A stretch of DNA of 64,000 nucleotides. Source: Salinicola endophyticus. GTDB taxonomy: Bacteria; Pseudomonadota; Gammaproteobacteria; Pseudomonadales; Halomonadaceae. This document shows, one piece after another, positions 16,183 through 24,430 of this stretch. The stretch spans positions 721,154 through 785,153 of the forward strand of contig NZ_PZJO01000002.1 of assembly GCF_003206575.1 (NCBI RefSeq), in the 5' to 3' direction. The notes beneath the pieces are model-generated. The model saw nothing but the letters and a program-made list of their open reading frames with translations, was not told the origin of the DNA and did no database searches. How positions within the stretch are numbered: the stretch's first letter is position 1; each line of letters starts with the position of its first letter. The position numbers and the translations under genes were made by a program.

Positions 16183-16743
16183 TCAGCGCCAACGCTCGAC
16201 ATAATCCTGCGGATCGCGCGCCGGCGGCTGGGGGTAACGGCCACCCGGCTGGCCGAGATAGAGATAGCCGATCAGCTCTTCGTGCTCATCCAGCCCAAGA
16301 CCGCGCCACACGCTCTTGTCATGGGCATAGGTACCGGTGCGCCACATGGCTCCCAGCCCTTGCGCGAAAGCCGCGTAGAGCATCGCATGCGCGGCGCAAC
16401 CTGCGGAGATGACCTGCTCCACCGGCGGCACCTTGGGCAGATCCGGTGTGATGCGCGCGATCACCGCGATGATCATCGGCGCTCGCTTGGGTTTCTTGCG
16501 CGCAGCATCGAGATTGCCGTCGTCGATATGCGGGTTGGCCTGATAATCGGATCGGGCGAACAGTTCACCCAGCCGATCGAGTCCTTCACCACTGAACTCG
16601 ATGAAGCGGTACGGGGTCATTTCCTTATGATCCGGCGCCCGCAGTGCCGCACGGTAGATGGCGTCGAGCTGCTCGGCGGTGGGCGCCGGACCGGCCAGCT
16701 TGCCCATCGAGCGACGCTGATGCAGTAGCGTCATGGCATCCAT
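16183..16743 (-). CDS. Nitroreductase family protein, YdjA-like (FMN-dependent)
   Basis: A 186-residue protein matching the small YdjA branch of the nitroreductase fold. The N-terminal LLHQRRSMGKL carries the Arg-Arg-Ser typical of FMN phosphate contacts. APDHKEMTPYRF, AAHAMLYAAFAQGLGAMWRTG and the C-terminal GYLYLGQPGG are conserved in the group. The start at 16743 is supported by AGAGGAG seven bases before it; the longer open frame upstream has no signal. It follows queF with a 64-base gap on the same strand and could be co-transcribed. The physiological substrate of YdjA-type enzymes is not established. Confidence 0.85.
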   Translation of the reverse strand: MDAMTLLHQRRSMGKLAGPAPTAEQLDAIYRAALRAPDHKEMTPYRFIEFSGEGLDRLGELFARSDYQANPHIDDGNLDAARKKPKRAPMIIAVIARITPDLPKVPPVEQVISAGCAAHAMLYAAFAQGLGAMWRTGTYAHDKSVWRGLGLDEHEELIGYLYLGQPGGRYPQPPARDPQDYVERWR

Positions 16744-16807
16744 GTCTGACTCCTCTGAGACATCGTTGGTAACACGCAAAGGATCGCTCGACTCTACGTC
16801 AAAAGCG

Positions 16808-17647
16808 CTACTGCCGCAGCAGACGTGGAGGCAACGCCGGCGTCCAACCCGGCGTGGCACGCCACGGGTTGATGTCGAGCCCGCCACGGCGCACATAGCG
16901 CGCCATGACCAGCAGTCGCTCGGGGCGGCAGCGCGCCATCAGATCGACGAAGATATGCTCGACACAATGCTCGTGAAAATCCTGATGCTGGCGATAGGAG
17001 ACGATGTAGCGCAGCAGCGCGGCCCGATCGAGTCGCGGCCCGCGATAGGCGATCAGCACACTCCCCCAGTCCGGCTGCCCGGTGACCGGACAATTGGACT
17101 TGAGCAGATGCGAGTGCAGCGTCTCTTCGACGATATCGCCCTCGTCGCAGGCGAGCAGCTCGGGGGCCGGCGTGTAGCGATCGATAGCGACATCGAGTTC
17201 GTCGATGCCATCACCCGGCAGCGGCGCCGGTGCGAGCGCGGGATCATCGACACCGAACAGCTCGACAGTGACCGGGGCACCGGCAGCGGCACTCAAGTCC
17301 CGCTGCAGCAGTTCGATCACCGCGTCACGGTCGGCGAACGTCGTCTGATTGAAGCCGTTGAGATAGAGCTTCCAGGATTTGGATTCGATCAGATAGGGCG
17401 AATCCGCCGGCAGCCGGAAGCGCGACACCGCGACCACCGGCTTGCCACGCGGATCGAGCCAGGAGAGTTCGAAGGCCCACCACTCGTCACCACCGACGAA
17501 CGGCAGTGACGCCGCCTCGATCCCCAGCGGCGCCCGGTTGGCGGCACGCTCGATGGGAAACAGCAACGCTGCGTCGTAGCGCTCGGGGTAAGCGGATTCG
17601 CGACCCAGCGGCGCATCAGCGAGGGTCTCCGGGCGCGGCGTGGTCAT
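16808..17647 (-). CDS. queF: QueF, NADPH-dependent 7-cyano-7-deazaguanine reductase
   Basis: A 279-residue type II (long) QueF with two tandem tunnelling-fold halves, reducing preQ0 to preQ1 in queuosine synthesis. The covalent-thioimide cysteine is Cys186 in LKSNCPVTGQPDWGS with the partner Asp193. The substrate-binding HEHCVEHIF stretch follows near 225. Length equals the E. coli enzyme (282). The ATG at 17647 overlaps the TGA of the upstream ABC permease (ATGA), so translation is probably coupled. Other queuosine genes are not in the window. Confidence 0.95.
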   Translation of the reverse strand: MTTPRPETLADAPLGRESAYPERYDAALLFPIERAANRAPLGIEAASLPFVGGDEWWAFELSWLDPRGKPVVAVSRFRLPADSPYLIESKSWKLYLNGFNQTTFADRDAVIELLQRDLSAAAGAPVTVELFGVDDPALAPAPLPGDGIDELDVAIDRYTPAPELLACDEGDIVEETLHSHLLKSNCPVTGQPDWGSVLIAYRGPRLDRAALLRYIVSYRQHQDFHEHCVEHIFVDLMARCRPERLLVMARYVRRGGLDINPWRATPGWTPALPPRLLRQ

Positions 17648-18417
17648 GAGCGAATCCCCTTGCCGCGATTGAGCATCCACAGCGCCAGGCACCAGAAGGC
17701 GACGATGAAGGCGGCGATGGCGATCAGCGCCCCGCTCACCGGAATGTCGGAAATGCCCAGAATGCCGTAGCGGAAAGCGTTAACCATGTAGAGGATCGGG
17801 TTGATCATGGTCACCTTCTGCCAGAACTCGGGCAGCAGGTCGATCGAGTAGAACACGCCCCCCAGGTAGGTCAGCGGCGTTAGCACGAAGATCGGGATGA
17901 TCGAGATGTCATCGAACTTCTTGGCCAGCAGCGCATTGATGAAGCCGCCGATCGAAAACAGCAAGGCGGTCATCACCACCACCATCAGGGTCAGGAACGG
18001 ATGATGCAGGTCGAGATGGGTGAAGAACAACGAGACCACCGTCACGATCAGCCCGACGCCGAGCCCGCGTGCGGCGCCGCCGATGACGAAGCCGGCCAGG
18101 ATGACCCAGTTGGGCATCGGCGAGACCATCATCTCCTCCACGCTGCGCTGGAACTTGTTGGAGAAGAACGATGACGCCACGTTGGAGTAGCTGTTGGTGA
18201 TCACCGACATCATGATCAGGCCCGGCACGATGTAGGACATGTAAGAGATGCCGTGCATCTCGCCCACACGTGACCCGATCAGGTTGCCGAAGATGATGAA
18301 ATACATCGTCATGGTGATGGAGGGCGGCACCAGGGTCTGGGGCCAGATGCGCACGAAGCGGCGCACCTCTTTCACCACCATGGTCCAGAGCGAAATCAGC
18401 AGTTGCCGGGTATTCAA
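17644..18417 (-). CDS. yadH: ABC-2 type exporter permease (YadH-like)
   Basis: A 257-residue integral membrane protein with six predicted helices of the ABC-2 permease family. The conserved segment SNSYSNVASSFFSNKFQRSVEE-type region (here near residues 80-100) and GGVFYSIDLLPEFWQ are typical of the YadH group. It overlaps the ATPase gene by four bases at its start and queF by four at its end. Forms a transporter with the upstream ATPase; the exported substrate is unknown. Confidence 0.88.
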   Translation of the reverse strand: MNTRQLLISLWTMVVKEVRRFVRIWPQTLVPPSITMTMYFIIFGNLIGSRVGEMHGISYMSYIVPGLIMMSVITNSYSNVASSFFSNKFQRSVEEMMVSPMPNWVILAGFVIGGAARGLGVGLIVTVVSLFFTHLDLHHPFLTLMVVVMTALLFSIGGFINALLAKKFDDISIIPIFVLTPLTYLGGVFYSIDLLPEFWQKVTMINPILYMVNAFRYGILGISDIPVSGALIAIAAFIVAFWCLALWMLNRGKGIRS

Positions 18418-19391
18418 GATGCCGTCTCCTTGGCCGGTGTCGAGGTGGCGCTGTCGATGCCGCTACCGGCATCCGGCTGCGAGGTCATCGAGACGAACAG
18501 CTCTTCCAGACGATTGGCACGGTTACGCATGGAGAGCACGCGCACGCCCTGGCGAGTCAATTGCTGGAAGGCATCGTTGAGATCGGAGCCCTTGCGCACG
18601 GAGAGTGCCAGCTGGTGCGAGTCGACCCGCTCGACCTCGAAGCCCTCCACCTGGGGTGCGGCCTCCAGTGGCTCGGCCAGATCGAGCAGGAAGGTTTCGG
18701 TGTCCAGCTCGGTCAGCAGGCCGCGCATCGAGGTATTCTTGATGATCTCGCCCCGATTGATGATGGCGATATTGCGGCACAGGCTCTCGGCTTCCTCGAG
18801 ATAGTGCGTGGTCAGGATGATCGAGGTGCCCTCCTCCTCGTTGATCCGGCGCATGTACTCCCACATGCTGCGACGCAGCTCGATATCGACCCCGGCGGTG
18901 GGCTCGTCGAGGATCAGCAGACGCGGACGGTGGATCAAGGCACGCGCGATCATCAGCCGCCGTTTCATGCCACCGGAGAGCATGCGCGCGGCGCCGTTGC
19001 GCTTGTCCCACAGGCCGAGATCCTTGAGCAGGCGCTCACAGCGCGGCTTGGCCTCCTTCATCGGCATGCCGTAGTAGCCCGCCTGGGTGAGGATGATGTC
19101 CTCGACCTTCTCGAACTGGCTGAAGTTGAACTCCTGCGGGACCACGCCGAGGTTGTATTTCGCCTTGGCGAAGTCACGGTCGATATCGATACCGAAGATC
19201 TTCACCTGGCCCGCGCTCTTCTGCACCAGTGAGCAGACGATGCCAAGGGTGGTGGACTTGCCCGCGCCGTTGGGGCCGAGCAGCGCGAAGAAATCGCCCT
19301 GCTCGACATCGAGGTCGATGCCTTTGAGGGCTTCGAATCCATTACCGTAGACTTTGGCCAGCCCGCGGATGGACAGTGCCGGTTCTGCCAT
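18414..19391 (-). CDS. yadG: ABC transporter ATP-binding protein (YadG-like)
   Basis: A 325-residue ABC-type ATPase. Walker A is GPNGAGKST (39-47), the signature is LSGGMKRRL and Walker B is LLILDEPTAGVD. The C-terminal ~90 residues after the ATPase core are of the DRA/YadG kind. The start at 19391 is chosen for AGGAA six to ten bases upstream; 14 extra codons upstream lack support. First gene of a yadG-yadH-queF unit with four-base overlaps. Confidence 0.9.
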   Translation of the reverse strand: MAEPALSIRGLAKVYGNGFEALKGIDLDVEQGDFFALLGPNGAGKSTTLGIVCSLVQKSAGQVKIFGIDIDRDFAKAKYNLGVVPQEFNFSQFEKVEDIILTQAGYYGMPMKEAKPRCERLLKDLGLWDKRNGAARMLSGGMKRRLMIARALIHRPRLLILDEPTAGVDIELRRSMWEYMRRINEEEGTSIILTTHYLEEAESLCRNIAIINRGEIIKNTSMRGLLTELDTETFLLDLAEPLEAAPQVEGFEVERVDSHQLALSVRKGSDLNDAFQQLTRQGVRVLSMRNRANRLEELFVSMTSQPDAGSGIDSATSTPAKETAS

Positions 19392-19713
19392 CAGGGATTC
19401 CTGTCGAGTACATAGAAGAAGAAGTGCCGCCACATATGGGGGCCGATCGATGGAAAATCAATCTTTAGCAGACGAACAAAATCTATCGTCATCGCGTGCG
19501 TCACTATCGCCGGCGTCACCGACGCTACCGTGTCAGCGTAGTCGGGAAGCCAGCCAGCGGCAGCGAGGGCGGGATCGTGGTACGCGATGCGTAGCGGGAA
19601 GACACACCCGACGCAATACCGCCAGGCCGAGGAAGATGGCAACAGACGACGACATCTCGACACCTCGGACGAGGTTAGGAGAGCTATCGATTACGTGTCA
19701 GACACCACGAAAT
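19392..19713. other. Intergenic region between the yadG start and the tRNA array
   Basis: About 320 bases with no gene I can support. It must contain the yadG promoter on the minus strand; no strong -35/-10 pair stands out. Confidence 0.3.
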
Positions 19714-19732
19714 TGGAGCGGGAAAGGAGATT
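19714..19732 (-). repeat. Truncated tRNA-Gly 3' end (relic 1)
   Basis: Nineteen bases identical to the 3' end of the tRNA-Gly genes, including CCA, without the rest of the tRNA. It begins exactly 75 bases before the intact copy at 19789. Between them GACCCTCG and TACCACT are also shared in order with tRNA-Gly, suggesting a decayed copy. Confidence 0.75.
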
Positions 19733-19788
19733 GATCGGACCGGCGTTCCGGCTCACGACCCTCGACCACGCTTCAAGTACCACTAATT

Positions 19789-19863
19789 TGGAGCGGGAAA
19801 GGAGATTCGAACTCCCGACCCTCGCCTTGGCAAGGCGATGCTCTACCACTGAGCTATTCCCGC
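19789..19863 (-). tRNA. tRNA-Gly (anticodon GCC), copy 1
   Basis: The minus strand gives a 75-base tRNA beginning GCGGGAATAGCTCAGTGG and ending TCCA, with anticodon loop TTGCCAA and a perfect acceptor stem. The two other tRNA-Gly copies in the array appear identical. Confidence 0.95.
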
Positions 19864-19912
19864 TTGTCGGTCGAAGACTGGCTTCGACAGGATGATCGAG
19901 CGATCATCGAAG

Positions 19913-19988
19913 TGGCGTCCCATAGGGGGTTCGAACCCCTGTTACCGCCGTGAAAGGGCGGTGTCCTGGACCACTAGACGAATGGGAC
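19913..19988 (-). tRNA. tRNA-Glu (anticodon TTC), copy 1
   Basis: A 76-base tRNA beginning GTCCCATTCGTCTAGTGG with anticodon loop CTTTCAC and encoded CCA. Unlike the other two copies it has CCAGGAC rather than CTAGGAC after the D-loop (one base different). Confidence 0.95.
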
Positions 19989-20048
19989 GCAGGACCGGCG
20001 CGTGACAGCCAGGCGGAGCCTTCGATCACCTGCCGGGTACCACAAAAC

Positions 20049-20066
20049 TGGAGCGGGAAAGGAGAT
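20049..20066 (-). repeat. Truncated tRNA-Gly 3' end (relic 2)
   Basis: Eighteen bases identical to the tRNA-Gly 3' end, starting exactly 75 bases before the intact copy at 20124, followed by the same GATCGGACCGGCGTTCCGGC spacer as relic 1. Confidence 0.75.
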
Positions 20067-20123
20067 CGATCGGACCGGCGTTCCGGCTCACGACCCTCGA
20101 TCACGCTTCAGATACCACAAAAC

Positions 20124-20198
20124 TGGAGCGGGAAAGGAGATTCGAACTCCCGACCCTCGCCTTGGCAAGGCGATGCTCTACCACTGAGCTATTCCCGC
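20124..20198 (-). tRNA. tRNA-Gly (anticodon GCC), copy 2
   Basis: A 75-base tRNA with anticodon GCC and encoded CCA, in the same orientation and context as copies 1 and 3. Confidence 0.95.
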
Positions 20199-20248
20199 TT
20201 GTCGTGTCGAAGTCTGGCTTCGACGGGATGATCGAGCGATCATCGAAG

Positions 20249-20324
20249 TGGCGTCCCATAGGGGGTTCGAACCCCTGTTACCGCCGTGAAAGGGCGGTGT
20301 CCTAGACCACTAGACGAATGGGAC
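20249..20324 (-). tRNA. tRNA-Glu (anticodon TTC), copy 2
   Basis: A 76-base tRNA with anticodon loop CTTTCAC and encoded CCA. It is preceded in the array by the same ATCGAGCGATCATCGA spacer seen before copy 1. Confidence 0.95.
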
Positions 20325-20331
20325 GCATTGC

Positions 20332-20350
20332 TGGAGCGGGAAAAGGAGAT
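20332..20350 (-). repeat. Truncated tRNA-Gly 3' end (relic 3)
   Basis: As relics 1 and 2 but with one extra A in the A-run. It lies 76 bases before the intact copy at 20408 and carries the same spacer sequence. Confidence 0.75.
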
Positions 20351-20407
20351 CGATCGGACCGGCGTTCCGGCTCACGACCCTAGACCACGCTTCAATAACC
20401 ACTAAAT

Positions 20408-20482
20408 TGGAGCGGGAAAGGAGATTCGAACTCCCGACCCTCGCCTTGGCAAGGCGATGCTCTACCACTGAGCTATTCCCGC
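20408..20482 (-). tRNA. tRNA-Gly (anticodon GCC), copy 3
   Basis: A 75-base tRNA with anticodon GCC and encoded CCA, in the promoter-proximal part of the minus-strand array. Confidence 0.95.
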
Positions 20483-20534
20483 ATCCTGACTGACGAACCG
20501 AACCGGCTTCGACAGTATCTTCGAAAGAGTCGAG

Positions 20535-20610
20535 TGGCGTCCCATAGGGGGTTCGAACCCCTGTTACCGCCGTGAAAGGGCGGTGTCCTAGACCACTAGA
20601 CGAATGGGAC
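20535..20610 (-). tRNA. tRNA-Glu (anticodon TTC), copy 3
   Basis: A 76-base tRNA with anticodon TTC and encoded CCA. It is the first gene of the array in the direction of transcription, so the array promoter should lie in 20611-20773, which is shared with the divergent msrB. Confidence 0.95.
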
Positions 20611-20773
20611 GCAATGTCTCGTCTCCGTCGAGATGGCGCGCATGTTACTGAGGGTGCCCGAAGCTGTCAAGCAATTGATTTCACCGATGTTCATCGCCAC
20701 CTAAAACGCACTGGCCAGAGCGCCGCAAATGGCCTGTAATGCAGACAGGTGACGAGGCACGAGGAGACCCGCC

Positions 20774-21172
20774 ATGAGTAGAATCAAGAAGAGCGACGCC
20801 GAGTGGCGCGAACAGCTGACCCCGGAGCAGTACCACGTCACTCGGGAAAAAGGCACCGAGCCACCTTTCAGCGGCGACTACCAGGTGGAGCCGGTCCAGG
20901 GCATCTATCACTGCGTCTGCTGTGGCGCCCCGCTATTCGAGAACGAGCACAAGTTCGAAGCACACTGCGGCTGGCCCAGCTTCGACCGCCCGCTGGCCGC
21001 CGCCTCGGTGGAAGAGCACACGGACACCAGCCACGGCATGCGCCGCATCGAGGTGACCTGCCGCCGCTGCGACGCCCATCTGGGCCATGTCTTCCCCGAC
21101 GGCCCGACGGAGACCACCGGCCAGCGCTACTGCATCAACTCGGTGGCCATCACCTTCCATGCCGGCGAATGA
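20774..21172 (+). CDS. msrB: MsrB, peptide-methionine (R)-S-oxide reductase
   Basis: A 132-residue zinc-type MsrB that repairs methionine-R-sulfoxide in proteins. Zinc ligands are Cys47/Cys50 and Cys96/Cys99 (CVCC and CRRC). The catalytic cysteine is Cys120 in GQRYCINS, and GHVFPDGP is conserved. GAGGAGA precedes the ATG. It is divergent from the tRNA array and has a long hairpin after it (21355-21382). Length is standard. Confidence 0.95.
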   Translation: MSRIKKSDAEWREQLTPEQYHVTREKGTEPPFSGDYQVEPVQGIYHCVCCGAPLFENEHKFEAHCGWPSFDRPLAAASVEEHTDTSHGMRRIEVTCRRCDAHLGHVFPDGPTETTGQRYCINSVAITFHAGE

Positions 21173-21268
21173 TTGCGCCCGTGGCAAGCCCCCAAGGCCA
21201 CGCTGCACTGGGTCAGGGTAGCGCCAGGACCCTGGTTCCAAGACTGTAGCGCCAGGACGGTAGCGCCG

Positions 21269-21310
21269 AGACATGGGTTCCAAGACATGGGTTCCAAGAC
21301 ATGGGCACCA
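21269..21310. repeat. Three tandem 14-base units after msrB
   Basis: AGACATGGGTTCCA occurs twice exactly and a third time as AGACATGGGCACCA. Related GTAGCGCCAGGAC words precede it at about 21219-21260. No gene overlaps it; it sits between convergent msrB and the HIUase-like gene. Confidence 0.8.
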
Positions 21311-21354
21311 GGACAGCAACGTCGAAACGAAAGCCCCGCACACTCCCAACACGC

Positions 21355-21382
21355 CAGCGCCCCGACCTCGGTCGGGGCGCTG
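21355..21382. terminator. Strong hairpin between convergent msrB and the HIUase-like gene
   Basis: Twelve-base perfect stem (CAGCGCCCCGAC/GTCGGGGCGCTG) with a CTCG loop. The following TCATTGT is only weakly T-rich, but the position between two convergent stops suits a shared terminator. Confidence 0.65.
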
Positions 21383-21415
21383 TCATTGTGACTGTCGCCG
21401 CTTATCCGACCAGGC

Positions 21416-21826
21416 TCAGCTGCCGCGGTAGGTAGAATAAGCGTAGGGGCTCAGCAGCAGCGGGATATGGTAGTGCTGCTGCGTGTCGACGACGTCGAAC
21501 GGGACGGTGATTTCGGGAAAGAAGGTCTCGGTGCCGCGGTCACGGTACCAGTCACCGGTAGCGAAGACGGCGCGATAGACACCGGCCTCGAACGTCTCAT
21601 CTTCGGGATAGAGCGCTGAGATCCGCCCGTCCTCGGAGGTGGTCCCGGTGGCGATGGTCTCCCACTGGCCGTCGGCCCGATGCTCGAGCGTGACCTCGAC
21701 GCCCGCCGAGGGTTTGCCGCTCTGAGTATTCAGGACATGTACGCTGATCGGATTGCCGGCGGCCAGCGAGACGCTGGCAACGCTGGTGAGCAGCAGGCCG
21801 GCGGCGATGGATACGAGAGGTTTCAT
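21416..21826 (-). CDS. Transthyretin-like 5-hydroxyisourate hydrolase family protein with signal peptide
   Basis: A 136-residue protein. Residues 1-23 form a clear Sec signal peptide (basic start, LLLTSVASVSLAAG), so it is exported. The mature part begins ISVHVLNTQSGKPSAGVEV and ends with the YRGS tetrapeptide that defines HIUase/transthyretin-like proteins. HIUase hydrolyses 5-hydroxyisourate, the product of urate oxidation; catalytic His/Arg positions appear kept (HVLN and HYHIPLLL). AAAGGAG precedes the ATG at 21826. No other purine-catabolic gene is nearby, so the role is uncertain despite the firm family call. Confidence 0.85.
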   Translation of the reverse strand: MKPLVSIAAGLLLTSVASVSLAAGNPISVHVLNTQSGKPSAGVEVTLEHRADGQWETIATGTTSEDGRISALYPEDETFEAGVYRAVFATGDWYRDRGTETFFPEITVPFDVVDTQQHYHIPLLLSPYAYSTYRGS

Positions 21827-22037
21827 GCGGGGCTCCTTTCCCTGCGTTTGATGACCCATACCTCTACGCCGCCCGCCGGCGACTGGATGCACGACATGGC
21901 CATCACCCGTCGGCTGCCCTCAGCCGCCGTTCACGCCGCCCCCACCCTGCAGCCGCTGAGGGCCGCATCCTGCTAGAATGTTCGCCCGCTTGGCGTCGGG
22001 CGCCCCCCGACAGGCATGACATTGGCAGGAGAGACGT

Positions 22038-22994
22038 ATGCTCGGCTGGTATCCCGGTCACATGAACAAGGCGCGCCGCCAGATCACCGAGGCGCTGCCG
22101 GAGATCGACGTGGTCATCGAGGTGCTCGATGCGCGTCTGCCCTACTCCAGCGGCAACCCGATGCTGGCCGATCTGACCGAGCACAAGCCGGTGCTCAAGA
22201 TCCTGTCGCGGGCCGATCTCGCCGACCCCGAGGCGACCCAGGCTTGGATCGCGCACTTCGATGCCCAGCCCGACAGCCGCGCCATCGCAGTGACCACCAC
22301 CCAGGCCCGCGAGCTGAAGCAGATTCCGGCGCTGTGCCACGAACTGGCCGGCCAGGTCCGCGCCGACCGCGACGTGCGGGTCATGGTGATGGGTATCCCC
22401 AACGTGGGGAAATCGACCCTGATCAACGGCCTCGCCGGGCGCAAGATCGCCAAGACCGGTAATGAGCCGGCGGTGACCAAGCGCCAGCAGAAGATTCGTA
22501 TCGACGGCCGCGTGGCGCTGATCGACACCCCCGGCGTGCTGTGGCCCAAGATCGAGGATCAGGCCAGCGCCTACCGGCTCGCCGCCAGCGGCGCCATCCG
22601 CGATACCGCGATCGAGTACGTGGATGTGGCCATCGTCTGCGCTGCCGAGCTGGCCAGGCGCTACCCCGAGGCGCTGCGCGAGCGCTACAAGCTCGACGAC
22701 CTGCCGGCTTATGTCGCCCCGGTGGCGGCAGAGAGCGTGGATGCCGATGGTCCCAAGCTGGTCGACCTGCAGGCGCGGGCCGGATTCGACGGTCATGCGA
22801 TCATGAACGAGATCGCACGCAAGCGCGGCGGGTTGAAGGCCGGCGGTGTGATCAATCTGCACCGCGGTGCCGAGGTGCTGCTGCACGAGCTGCGCGACGG
22901 CAAGCTCGGACGGGTCACCCTGGAGCTGCCCACGGACATCCCCGCCCCGGCACCGGCCCCCGAAGACGACGACGCGACCCCGCCGCCGAACTGA
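22038..22994 (+). CDS. Circularly permuted ribosome-biogenesis GTPase, YlqF/RbgA family
   Basis: A 318-residue GTPase with permuted motif order: the G4-equivalent LSRADLAD (56-63) comes before G1 GIPNVGKST (119-127) and G3 DTPG (163-166). The start MLGWYPGHMNKARRQI is diagnostic for YlqF/RbgA. In Bacillus, RbgA helps assemble the large ribosomal subunit; the role in Gammaproteobacteria is inferred. GGCAGGAGAG lies upstream of the ATG. Monocistronic or followed by alaA after 158 bases. Confidence 0.9.
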   Translation: MLGWYPGHMNKARRQITEALPEIDVVIEVLDARLPYSSGNPMLADLTEHKPVLKILSRADLADPEATQAWIAHFDAQPDSRAIAVTTTQARELKQIPALCHELAGQVRADRDVRVMVMGIPNVGKSTLINGLAGRKIAKTGNEPAVTKRQQKIRIDGRVALIDTPGVLWPKIEDQASAYRLAASGAIRDTAIEYVDVAIVCAAELARRYPEALRERYKLDDLPAYVAPVAAESVDADGPKLVDLQARAGFDGHAIMNEIARKRGGLKAGGVINLHRGAEVLLHELRDGKLGRVTLELPTDIPAPAPAPEDDDATPPPN

Positions 22995-23152
22995 CGCCAG
23001 GGCATACAGATCGTCCCGACAGCCACGCGCTTCTGCCCCTTGCGCCGCGTCCGCGCGGCGTTATGCTGGGCATCGGCGACTCAGCCCGCCACCCGCTCAC
23101 GGCATCCACGAACCCGCCTGACCTCTTCGGTTGTGCAGCACACGGAACCCTC

Positions 23153-24379
23153 ATGACCAGCCCCATTCGGAAATCGCACAAGCTCGACAACGTCTGTTAC
23201 GACATCCGCGGGCCGGTCCTCGAACACGCCAAGCGCCTCGAGGACGAAGGCCATCGCATTCTCAAGCTGAACATCGGCAACCCTGCCCCCTTCGGCTTCG
23301 AAGCGCCCGAAGAGATTCTGCAGGACGTGATGCGCAACCTGCCGACGGCACAGGGTTACTGCGACTCCAAGGGGCTCTACTCGGCGCGCAAGGCGATCAT
23401 GCAGGAGTGCCAGCGCAAGGGCATTCCACAGGTCGGCATCGAGGACATCTTCATCGGCAACGGCGTCTCCGAGCTGATCGTGATGGCGATGCAGGCGCTG
23501 CTCAACGACGGCGACGAAGTACTGATCCCGGCACCGGACTATCCGCTGTGGACCGCCGCCGCCAATCTCTCCGGCGGCCATCCGGTGCACTACCTGTGCG
23601 ACGAGGCCAACGAGTGGGCGCCGGATATCGCCGATATTCGCGACAAGATCACCGCACGCACGCGAGCGATCGTGCTGATCAACCCCAACAACCCCACCGG
23701 CGCGGTCTATCCGCCGGCGGTGGTCAAGGAGATCCTCACCGTGGCCCGCGAGCACGGGCTGGTGGTGTTCTCCGACGAGATCTACGACAAGATCCTCTAC
23801 GATGGCGTCGAGCACGTCTCCACCGGGGCCCTGGCCGAGGACGACCAGCTGGTGGTGACCATGAACGGGCTCTCCAAGAGCTACCGCTGCGCTGGCTTCC
23901 GCTCCGGCTGGATGATCCTCTCCGGTGGCCTGGGCAAGCAGAACGCCGAGGACTTCATCCAGGGGCTCAACATGCTGGCGTCGATGCGGCTGTGCGCCAA
24001 CGTGCCGGCCCAGCATGCGATCCAGACCGGACTCGGCGGTTATCAGTCGATCAACGATCTGATCCTGCCCGGCGGACGTCTACTGGCACAGCGTGACGTG
24101 GTGTATGAAAAGCTCAATGCCATTCCCGGCGTCTCCTGCGTCAAGCCCAAGGGGGCGCTCTACGCCTTCCCCCGGCTCGATCCAGAGATCTATCCGATCC
24201 ACGACGACGCTCAGATGGTGCTCGATCTGCTGCTGCAGGAGCGTATCCTGCTGGTCCAGGGCACGGCCTTCAACTGGCCCACTCCCGACCACGTGCGCAT
24301 CGTCACCCTGCCCTGGGCGGACCAGTTGGGTGACGCGATCGACCGTTTCGCCCGCTTCCTCGCGCGCTACCGTCAGTGA
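23153..24379 (+). CDS. alaA: AlaA-type alanine aminotransferase (PLP fold type I)
   Basis: A 408-residue class I/II aminotransferase, closest to AlaA (YfbQ), which makes alanine from pyruvate and glutamate. The start MTSPIRKSHKLDNVCYDIRG is typical for the group. The PLP lysine is Lys242 in NGLSKSYRCAGFR, with INPNNPTGAVY and FSDEIYDKILYDG before it. The frame is open far upstream, but the ATG at 23153 gives the family length (E. coli AlaA 405). Strong call. Confidence 0.93.
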   Translation: MTSPIRKSHKLDNVCYDIRGPVLEHAKRLEDEGHRILKLNIGNPAPFGFEAPEEILQDVMRNLPTAQGYCDSKGLYSARKAIMQECQRKGIPQVGIEDIFIGNGVSELIVMAMQALLNDGDEVLIPAPDYPLWTAAANLSGGHPVHYLCDEANEWAPDIADIRDKITARTRAIVLINPNNPTGAVYPPAVVKEILTVAREHGLVVFSDEIYDKILYDGVEHVSTGALAEDDQLVVTMNGLSKSYRCAGFRSGWMILSGGLGKQNAEDFIQGLNMLASMRLCANVPAQHAIQTGLGGYQSINDLILPGGRLLAQRDVVYEKLNAIPGVSCVKPKGALYAFPRLDPEIYPIHDDAQMVLDLLLQERILLVQGTAFNWPTPDHVRIVTLPWADQLGDAIDRFARFLARYRQ

Positions 24380-24430
24380 CCGGCGGCGGTGGCCCCGGGC
24401 CACCGCGGCGCGCTCGATGCGTGCCCTTCC

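Noticed and set aside
19714..20610. Regularly spaced repeats that could suggest a CRISPR array
   Set aside because: The repeats are complete tRNA-Glu and tRNA-Gly genes or their 3' ends, and the spacers are themselves repeated. No cas genes are present.
22541..24379. A 612-residue version of AlaA starting inside the GTPase gene
   Set aside because: The first 204 codons are out-of-frame sequence of the upstream gene. The family starts at 23153.
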